A stretch of DNA of 64,000 bases from Castor canadensis (Eukaryota > Chordata > Mammalia > Rodentia > Castoridae): positions 22,810,353 to 22,874,352 of the forward strand of contig NC_133387.1 of NCBI RefSeq assembly GCF_047511655.1, given 5' to 3'. Below, in pieces: positions 56,579-64,000 of this stretch. Position 1 is the first letter of the stretch, and each line of letters begins with the position of its first letter. The position numbers and the translations under genes were made by a program. The notes under the pieces are model-generated. The model was not told the DNA's origin. It saw only the letters and a program-made list of their open reading frames with translations, and made no database searches.

Positions 56579-57745
56579 TGAGAACTCATCATAAATGCAA
56601 ACACCTATGTCCTGCCCTCCTACCTTCCAGTCATATTTATCAGAGCTGTCCATATGAATACAAGAAAATGGGTTCTTTAAGCCCAGTTTGTCCAAACTGA
56701 ATAAAATTACTCTTATCCCTTGTAAGGGAGTAAATTAAGGCCTGTAGGTGCCAAGTGAGGTGAGTTGCTCAGCAAGGTCTGGCAAAAACAGCAGAGAACT
56801 TTGCGTACCAGATCCATGCTTCCTGTTCCAATCACTGAGCTGCACTTTTCTGACACCAACTGTAGAAATGAGTTGGCGTTCGAGTGGCTTATTAGAGAAC
56901 AGATTATTCTCTGTTTTGCTACTCTTTCCATGTGAGTTAATCTGCAAGTCTAAAGTCCAAGCAGGTGCCAGACTTATTCCAGCAACTGGCACCCAATTGC
57001 ATTGAGAAAGCACAATTAGCACTTTGTTAATGTACTTCAGAACGAGATAATCTACATATTACCCAAAGGTGGCCTGGGTTCCCACTGCACTTTACCTTAA
57101 TGTGCCAAAGTACAGGTTGCCCAGTTAACCGGGCCTTTGCAAATCCTAGCATTTGCCAGGCTACAGTCCCTTCCTCTTCATGGGAACAGGGAAAGGATTG
57201 AGCTTCTGTAGCTAAGAATCTAAAAAGCAATCTTTCTTCTTCCTCCTCTTTTTTCTCCTCTTCCTCCTTGCCCTTTCTCTTCCCCTCCCTCTACCTGTGT
57301 TTCTGCTTCTGCTTCCTCCTCTCTGTCCCCTCCCTTTCTGAACTACTCAGTCCCCAAACCATTAGGAAAAGCCAAGAAGAGTAGGCACTTTTGCCAGTGC
57401 AGTCTCAGTGGCCCCCAAAAGATATTTGAGCCCAAGTTGGAGAAGGATCACCTTCCCTTCAAGAGCAGCTCAGATGAGGGTAGGAGAGATGTTTCTACAT
57501 GACAGGGTGGCCAAGGTGGGGAAGCTAGCATGGAGTGTTGCAGCTCCAGCAGGGCAAGCAGCTTCATGTTGAGGGCAGCCAGCTTGGGATATGGGGAAGA
57601 GGAGTGCTTCTCACCAGGATGGGAGAACTGCTGGGCACCAGTATGGAGACCAATTCAGATGAGGGGGTCATCCATGCCCGGAGGGGTTAGTAGCGATAGA
57701 AGACTGGCTTCACACAAGAACATTGATCAATTAAGAAAACACGTT
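56579..57745. other. Unannotated DNA with candidate conserved block
   Basis: At 56,810-57,180 the DNA is unique with AT/GC-mixed text and no repeat; it is a candidate non-coding regulatory block. A pyrimidine tract follows at 57,231-57,292. Confidence 0.4.
57231..57292. repeat. Pyrimidine-rich tract
   Basis: A C/T run of 62 bases is broken by a single G (57,270), with TTCC and CCTCTT units. Confidence 0.75.
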
Positions 57746-57981
57746 AACGGCCTATGTCTATAACCCCAGCTACTTGGGAGGCAGAAATAGGAGGATCTCA
57801 GTCAGGAACCAGCCACAGAGGGAAAAAAAAAATCCTACTTGAAAAACAGCTCAAGACCCTACCTGAAAAACAAACTAAAAGCAAAAAGACTGAGCATGTT
57901 GCTCAAGTAGGAACATAGTTGCCTAGCAAGCATGAGGTCCTGCTCCCACTACTCAAAAATACAATAAAATAAAAATAAAAT
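57746..57981 (+). repeat. Composite 7SL+tRNA SINE (B4-like), sense
   Basis: A B1-like left part (taaccccagctacttgggag, then gcagaaataggaggatctca) is followed by A-rich linkers and an ID-like right part (gttgctcaagtaggaacata, then tgcctagcaagcatgaggtc). The tail is ataaaataaaaataaaat. It shares the architecture of 16,906-17,056 and recalls beaver-type composite SINEs. Confidence 0.78.
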
Positions 57982-58399
57982 ATGTTCAAAGATAACCAGA
58001 TTCAAATGTCCCATCATCAAAGAGAGGAATTACATATATCAAAAGGAAGAAAAGTAAAATGAGTCCTTAGGTATTTTTGAGATTTATGATACCCATGTGA
58101 ACTCATGGTAGGATAGAAAGATAGATAGAATGCAACTATATGTAAATACATGTGCATTTATTTCTTCACTCTGTCTACGAAGAGGGCCTGGGAGCCACTC
58201 CTATTCCAATGAGCACATCTTGCCCCAGACTTGGTTTCTGAATATCATTCTCCACTGAATGGAGCCAGGACTCCTTGGAGAATGAACTGAGTCCAGACCA
58301 GAACAGAAAAGTGCTGGATGAGGCAGAATGTCATATTGTGCCAGAAGTAAGGAAACGTGAAAAGGACCCAGAATCCAGCAGGAGGACTCCCACTGATGC
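57982..58399. other. Unannotated DNA
   Basis: A short GATA-type repeat lies at 58,115-58,130. Otherwise the stretch is unique or undetermined L1M sequence. Confidence 0.38.
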
Positions 58400-59110
58400 A
58401 ATTTGGGCAAAATAATCATAATCATAGGCTACAATGTATCAAAGAAAATATGAACCCATAGGTTGATATTGATATAAATAGATAAGTGAACAAACCTAAT
58501 CTCAAACGATCTCCACACACATTTCTGACAAAAGGGAAGAGAGTTACTTTCCTGATGAGACATCTGGCAGACCCCACCATGAGCAAGTGATCAAAGTTAA
58601 CTTCACCAGCTCTGGGACAAATCAGAATCATGGCCACCTGATAAGATGCAATGAGAGCTTTCTGTGAAACTTCTGCCAAAGACGTGTTGTCTGCATCTGA
58701 TCGTGAGGAAGCATCAGACAAACCCAAGTGAGAGGCATTAATCATGACAGTTGGCCAGTGAGCCTCAAAATATTGACTCTTGGGAGTTAAGAAAAGGCTG
58801 GGGAACTGTTCCAGAACAGAGGAGACTACAGGGACTTAACTCCACAAATGAAGTATGCGACCTTGGGTTGGGTCCTTTTTTCATAAATGACTGGACCAAC
58901 TGGCCAAACTTGAATGGGGTCTGATGCTGGTAAGGAATTAGTTCACTTCCTGCCTTTGATAGTGTCTATAGCCCTGTGGCAGCACATCCTTGCCTGTGGG
59001 ATACACAAACTACAGTGTTCATGGGTGGTGGATATCGAATCAGCAACATACTCTGAAACAGCTCAAGAAAAAGAAAGGTCTTTGCACCATGTTTGCAGCT
59101 TTCTAAATGA
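58400..59110 (+). repeat. L1M 3' UTR region, sense
   Basis: The segments cctgataagatgcaatgaga, gcatctgatcgtgaggaagc, atcagacaaacccaagtgag, ggggaactgttccagaacag, acttgaatggggtctgatgc and catactctgaaacagctcaa follow the order of an old L1MB/MD-type 3' UTR. Confidence 0.7.
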
Positions 59111-60708
59111 TTGAGACCGTTTTGGGAAAACCATATAAGAGCTATGGCAATGATGACCAGCAAAAGCCTTCAGTCTCCTTCAGCCAACATTGTGAGGCTA
59201 GGCTCATGATGAGCTCAGCGTGCTCAGAGATGCAGGGTGAGTCAGCCTCACCACATGGTGAGGTCATTGTAGTCGTGCCTGCCATGTTAAATATCCAAGC
59301 TAGAGAGGAACTGAGGAGGAGATGGAGTGACCTGCCATTCTGGAGCCCTGCATTGATTTTGGGAGGGTTTCAGGTCATTGAATTCTCTATCATGTGACGT
59401 TCTTGGTCACGAGAGCCACGTCCTGGCTTCCTGTTCTGTCTGACCCCCCATAGTGCTCTCCTCCCACACTGTACTCTGAACAGCTTCCTCTTCCTGTCCT
59501 CTCCTCCTTCTCATGAGAAAGGCTGTAGGGCAGAACATCTCTCTTGTGGCACATGTTCAAAGAGGGACGTGCTCATCTCAGGACTCCAGGCTCCTGCATG
59601 CTAAGGACAGGAGACCTCTGTCAGAGGAGCTTTGAGTTCACCTCTGTCACTACAGTGCAGGCAAACACAGCAAAGAGCATACGATGTACACCCAGGAGAG
59701 AGTGGCTGGGAGTGAGGGGTCTGAAAAGCATGTCATGAGAAGATGCAGGAGAGGTGAGTCATCTGCCTTTAATGTCGAGAGGCCCATATTAGAGTGATCG
59801 TGTAGAGCTCCAGATTAAAGAGCTAGAACCAATACAAGAAGAAAATAAAAGAAGAGGGGTTACGTTCCACATAGGAAGGAGCTTTCGTTAGAGTAACTGG
59901 ATCTACCCAGTTACTCTGTGTAACTCTGTGTGGTCCGAGAGCACATGAGAAACACAACAGCAATGTCAAGGTCAGGGGTTCCAGCTTCCTGGTACCTTAC
60001 ATGTGTGCTCTGCCTGATCATCACACCACCACAGAGGCTGTCTCCGAAGTCCACTTGGATCATTAGTCCCACATGCTCCCATTAAGGAGCATTTATTCAT
60101 ATTAAGGACTGGGTGGCAGAGGGTGTGCTGTGAGGAAAGAGGACACTCTGACTTTGGGAGCCTGTCCTGCTGACGTAGCAAAGCCCAGTAGCATCCATCT
60201 TTGCTCTGCTCACTGAATCTCTGGCTCTTTTCCTAGTGGATTAGTTCTGATCCATGTCAGGATAGGCTGGTGTGACCTGGAATCTTAACTCTAAAGAGGG
60301 CATTGGTACAGCAGCCTCAGAGATGCTCAGTTGTGGTTATGGCCTCTCCAAAGGTCAGGATGGTCGCTTGCCTGATGAAAACTCCCATTATTGATTTCTC
60401 TTACTTCAGCCCTCAACCCACTATTTCTTCCCCATAGCACGGGTGAACCAGAATAGACTGCAGGTTACAACTCCTAAGGACAACAGAAAAGCTGTCTTCT
60501 CCTTCCCACTTCACCACCAATCGGTGAAGAATCCACAAGGTCATCATAACCTCTAGAGAGAATTAGTAAGATACATCAAGTTTTGTTATCAACATGGGCC
60601 ACCTAGAGACAAAGGTTAGGGGTAACTTTAGACTTTCCACGTGGAAAGTTGTGATACATTGAAGACTCCACCACATACATGGTATTGTTTCAAATTTGCA
60701 GTTATTGT
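59111..60708. other. Unannotated unique DNA
   Basis: About 1.6 kb with no recognised genes or repeats. Short frames occur on both strands. Confidence 0.4.
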
Positions 60709-60722
60709 TGCCATTGAATTTA
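60709..60722. repeat. L1 target-site duplication, left copy
   Basis: TGCCATTGAATTTA is repeated exactly at 61,543-61,556. Confidence 0.85.
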
Positions 60723-61542
60723 TTTATTTTTTAATAAAAATTTTATTAGGATATATTCATTCAAAGTGACGATTCCAGTTAAACTTATATTGTACATTAT
60801 TTACATTTCCCCCATTGTCTCTCCTCCTCAGCCCCCTCCCCACCCCACCAAAGCAATTGCAAGAGGTTTTTTTAGTTCTGTTTCATATAGGTATATGAAG
60901 TCCATCAACCATATACTGTCACCTTCATCTCCTTCCTTCATCCCCCTTCCCACTAGTAACGCCCTCCCCGCATACACTGTGCCTATTTTACAGTCCTGGT
61001 TTTCATTATTAATATTTAAGTTGACGTTCAAAGGGGAGTCTCAATGTATGCCCACTGTGGGTGTGCTTTTCTTTGGGCTGTTCAACCCCTTCGAATACTC
61101 TCCCTTACCCTTTACCTCCCACCCCATTTTCCAATAGCTTTCAATACACATCCTTATATCCTCTACCTTCACACCTTATGATATGCAATTTACTGTTGCT
61201 ATGTCATTCTCTTTTCCTTTCCCTCTTCCCCCGAGTTCCACAGAGCAAGAAGTTCCACTGTTACAAAACAAGTTCTATATCTAAGTTTGTATATGATCAT
61301 GCTTGTTTTTGTGTATATGTTTATCTTTGGATCTGTCTTCCATATATGAGAGAAAACATGTGTCTTTTGTGTTTCTGATCCTTGCTAATGTCACTTAACA
61401 TGATGTCCTCCAATTGCATCCACTTACCTTCAAACCACATGTCATTGTTCCTTGTGGCTGTAATACTCCATTGTGTATATATACCACAATTTCTTGATCC
61501 ATTCATCAGTTGTAGGGTACTTGGGTTGTTTCCAGAGCTTGC
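60723..61542 (-). repeat. 5'-truncated L1 (ORF2 C-terminus and 3' UTR), antisense
   Basis: Minus-strand translation gives the L1 ORF2 C-terminal motif WIKKLWYIYTMEYY near 61,445-61,520. A frame change then leads into a segment beginning DMWFEGKWMQLED, so one indel disrupts the ORF2 end. The A-tail lies toward 60,723-60,745 on the plus strand as T-rich sequence. A perfect 14-bp duplication flanks the element. The 3' UTR matches the L1 end at 12,050-12,198. Only about 820 bp remain of a roughly 6 kb element. Confidence 0.85.
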
Positions 61543-61556
61543 TGCCATTGAATTTA
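61543..61556. repeat. L1 target-site duplication, right copy
   Basis: TGCCATTGAATTTA, identical to 60,709-60,722. Confidence 0.85.
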
Positions 61557-63139
61557 ATTAAAGAAGACATGGTGATTGTAAGGCAGAGGAAGGGACTTTG
61601 AATAGCATATGGAGAGGATGTTAGAGGGGTGGTCATGTTGGATGTATTATTCCCTAGGGGCCTGAATAGCAAATTAGAGAAGAGATATCTTAGTTGACAT
61701 TTGATGTTCAATTTCCCGGGAACATTAGGCCTGATGAGCTTACAGCTCGGATACAACACCAAGCAGACCCAATGGCCAATCCTCCCGTCTAAACACTCCC
61801 ACGAAGAATTTTAAGCAAGGCCACTTAAGATTTCTAAGACATTATTATTCAGCTTACACTCCACACAGATTCATTTGCACAAACCACTTTTACAGAACCC
61901 ATGTATTCATGTCACCTATCACTAACAACTTTATTTTAGTGCCTTGTCAGAACAACTGACAGGCAGACTTTTTTTGTTAATTTCTGGAAACTATGCTTAC
62001 TTTGGGTAAGTACCACTTCTGCTATGCTGCATGTTGCATGGCACTGCTAACGTCATCTTCCACTACAAGTGGAAGGACCAGAGAACCAGCCCTAAGCTAA
62101 AACACGAACAAGCAGACAATGCTGGACTGGTGGTTGGTCCCAAGACCTGATCCATTAACTCCCTGGAAGTCTTTGGAAACTTTGGAAACTCCCCTTAAAG
62201 TCCCCTGTCTCTTCAGATGTGGGTGGAACACTAGAATCCCTGATTATCCATCTGCTCTGATGGCAACTCCTTCCCCCTCTGAAAGGCTCGGTGGATAGGA
62301 GGCTGAAAGAAGCATGTGGGAGGGGAAGAAATTACTGTAACCTCTTCTCTTTCAATCATAGGTCCAAGTGCTAAAACAGAGCCCTGCAGACCAAATCTGC
62401 TCCCTCTTCTCTATAATATTCAGTCAGTAAACTTATTCTCTGTGATACTCCTCCTCTCCAATCCACGTATCCTTAGTTGTTTTGTTCACACCTCTCTTGA
62501 GTCTCTTTGTCATCCTGATTATCCCACAGTCAACTACTTTGTTCAGAACCTGCTCCCAGATCATCTCTCCTGTGTGGTCCCCTTGTCCTTGGCAGCTGAC
62601 AACCTGGGCATTCAGGACCTCATCACCCACCTTCACTCTGAGCAGTTGTCTGCAGCTCTTGAAATTCCATAGCTGGCTTGGGGTTCAGGCCGAGACAATT
62701 AGAACTCCACATGCTTCTAGGACACTGTTGATACCTGGGCAAAGCATCAGGGAGGCAGACATGGAGCCTGTGGCTGGGCTGGGGTGCTGGTCAAGGGCCT
62801 ACACTCCAGCAAAGCAGCACCATGCACTTATAGAAGATGAAAAGAGAGACCCGTTGCCATGGTGATGGTTAGGCAGCCTAGACTGCTGCTGGCTGTGAGG
62901 AAACGGTACCAGGGAGGATCCTAAGGAGCTGCAGAAATTCACCCACACCACTAACTAACCCTCTGCGGGCACGAGTCAGATGGCACTCTGGCTGCCAGTC
63001 GTGGTTCAAGGAAGAGCAGGGAACAGGACTAACATTTTCCACCCCAGGATGGGGAGTAGGAGGTCTTTGAGGCCGCGTGTCTGGGTGTGATGACACAGTG
63101 GCCTGACAAAGCATCAGTCTCTTTGGACAAAGTCTCATT
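61557..63139. other. Unannotated unique DNA
   Basis: Frames at 62,316-62,865 (plus) and 62,878-63,138 (minus) have no recognised domain. An RFX-like site lies at 62,853-62,866. A short ctttggaaactttggaaact duplication lies near 62,171. Confidence 0.4.
62853..62866 (+). promoter_or_regulatory. RFX X-box-like motif
   Basis: GTTGCCATGGTGAT has an intact left half-site and a partly matching right half relative to the GTTGCCATGGCAAC X-box. This is a motif match only. Confidence 0.4.
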
Positions 63140-63330
63140 TGGCAGATGTGACAGTGACATTCACTGTCTTGCCACAGCTGAGGGTTACAAGCAAACTGAG
63201 GCAGTCACTGTTCCTCAGTGCCCTGGAGATCTTTGCACACGCCCCTATTAGCGCTAATTACATCGTGCTCTAATTACTTGTTTGCTCGCCTGCCTCTCCC
63301 ACTAGAGCAGCATGCACTGTGCGGAGACTG
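63140..63330. promoter_or_regulatory. Candidate regulatory block with homeodomain palindrome
   Basis: Unique DNA containing the 12-bp palindrome ATTAGCGCTAAT (63,247-63,258) and a nearby TAATTA (63,271-63,276), with retained CpGs. No frame or repeat covers it. Confidence 0.35.
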
Positions 63331-63699
63331 TCTTATTTCTATATTGTGATTCCTAACATCAACCCCAGCACAGTGGGTGCTCAGAAATGAATAATCTCCA
63401 TCAAGGACAAAATCAGGAAGTTTGGACTTAGAATAGCAGTGTGCAAGATTAAGGCTCAATGCAAGCAACATCTAGGAAGCTCTGGTCATACATGGGGCTC
63501 TGTGCTAGGCTGGCAACCTTGTCTTCATGGAACAAGCAAGATGGACAAGGTAGAACCCAATGTCCTTTCCTGTGGGCTGGGATGCATCAGCAAGTGGTGG
63601 GCAGTGAACACCAGTCAATGGAGATCTCTGAGAGGAGCCCAAAAGACCTATCTACTGCCTAGGGGGAAGAGTACAAGAGAAGGCTTCAATCTAGTCCTG
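63331..63699. other. Unannotated unique DNA
   Basis: No gene or repeat was recognised. Confidence 0.38.
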
Positions 63700-63870
63700 T
63701 TTATTTAGTTATTTTCAATTTACATACAGCCCAATCACTTTTTGATGTAAAGGTTTATACATTTTGACAAATGCATAGAATCATGTAAGTGCAATAAAGA
63801 TACAAAATAGTTCTGTCATTAGTCTGTTGTTTGGTTGTTTCTTTGATATTAAGTAATCACCCATATTTTG
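63700..63870 (-). repeat. L1M 3' end fragment, antisense
   Basis: The segments gtttatacattttgacaaat, gcatagaatcatgtaagtgc and aataaagatacaaaatagtt match the antisense 3' part of L1ME-type elements. Confidence 0.58.
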
Positions 63871-64000
63871 CCTGGATCCATTTTTTATTTCATATCCATT
63901 TTTAATGGAGATGGCACTGAAAAGTGAGTCTAACCAGACTCATCTGGCCATTAAGTCCTAATAACAGAGGAACACCAGAAAAGGGAGCAGTATGGTGGGA
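63871..64000. other. Unannotated DNA at window end
   Basis: The stretch is too short to classify; it may continue the L1M remnant. Confidence 0.3.

Overview
This 64 kb window reads as mammalian nuclear DNA, most likely from a rodent. The evidence is its dense load of old mammalian repeats (L2, MIR, L1M, MaLR/MLT1-type LTRs, MER5A-type hAT elements) together with tRNA/ID-like and composite 7SL-plus-tRNA SINEs. The SINE style (a gctcaagtggtagagc box and a fused B1-like/ID-like element) recalls beaver and other Castorimorpha. That placement comes from memory of the families and was not searched. No bacterial, viral-genome or organellar organisation is present.

I find no convincing protein-coding gene, rRNA, tRNA gene or CpG island. 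All open frames are short and overlap repeats or unique non-coding DNA. The longest (about 203 codons near 35.1-35.7 kb, opened by TTG) has no recognisable domain and runs into an LTR. The window is best read as intergenic or long-intron sequence made of layered transposon fossils separated by unique DNA that may hold regulatory elements.

Layout. 0-4.1 kb: a compact antisense solo LTR with retained promoter motifs, then a decayed sense L1M carrying an antisense ID-like SINE. 6.4-9.7 kb: a 7SL-like SINE, an LTR-like fragment and two long L2 copies. 10-15 kb: an ERV-type LTR, an L1 3' end, and a 2 kb ancient repeat split by a MaLR-type LTR. 16-23 kb: antisense L1M copies, a composite SINE, a MIR split by an ERV-type LTR, a 1.2 kb L2 and a second copy of the ancient repeat. 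24-33 kb: MIRs, MLT1-type LTRs, L1M tails and an ID-like SINE with a CA tail. 33-43 kb: mostly unique DNA with MIRs, a second copy of the 18 kb LTR family, L2, MER5A, a CA microsatellite and a pyrimidine tract. 43-54 kb: the most repeat-poor part, with CTCF-like and RFX-like sites and an 8-bp tandem repeat. 54-64 kb: MLT1, MER5A, a composite SINE, L1M 3' UTR, a truncated L1 with a perfect 14-bp target-site duplication, and a homeodomain/RFX-motif-bearing unique block near 63 kb.

What stands out: the motif-rich LTR at 385-692 (TATA, poly-A signal, GC box and a perfect NRF1 palindrome), the 12-bp everted homeodomain palindrome at 63,247, RFX-like sites at 53,388 and 62,853, the CTCF-like motif at 48,659, and several insertion-order relationships. 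I see no evidence of a new enzymatic or defence system. Repeat boundaries are estimated by eye and may be off by tens of bases.
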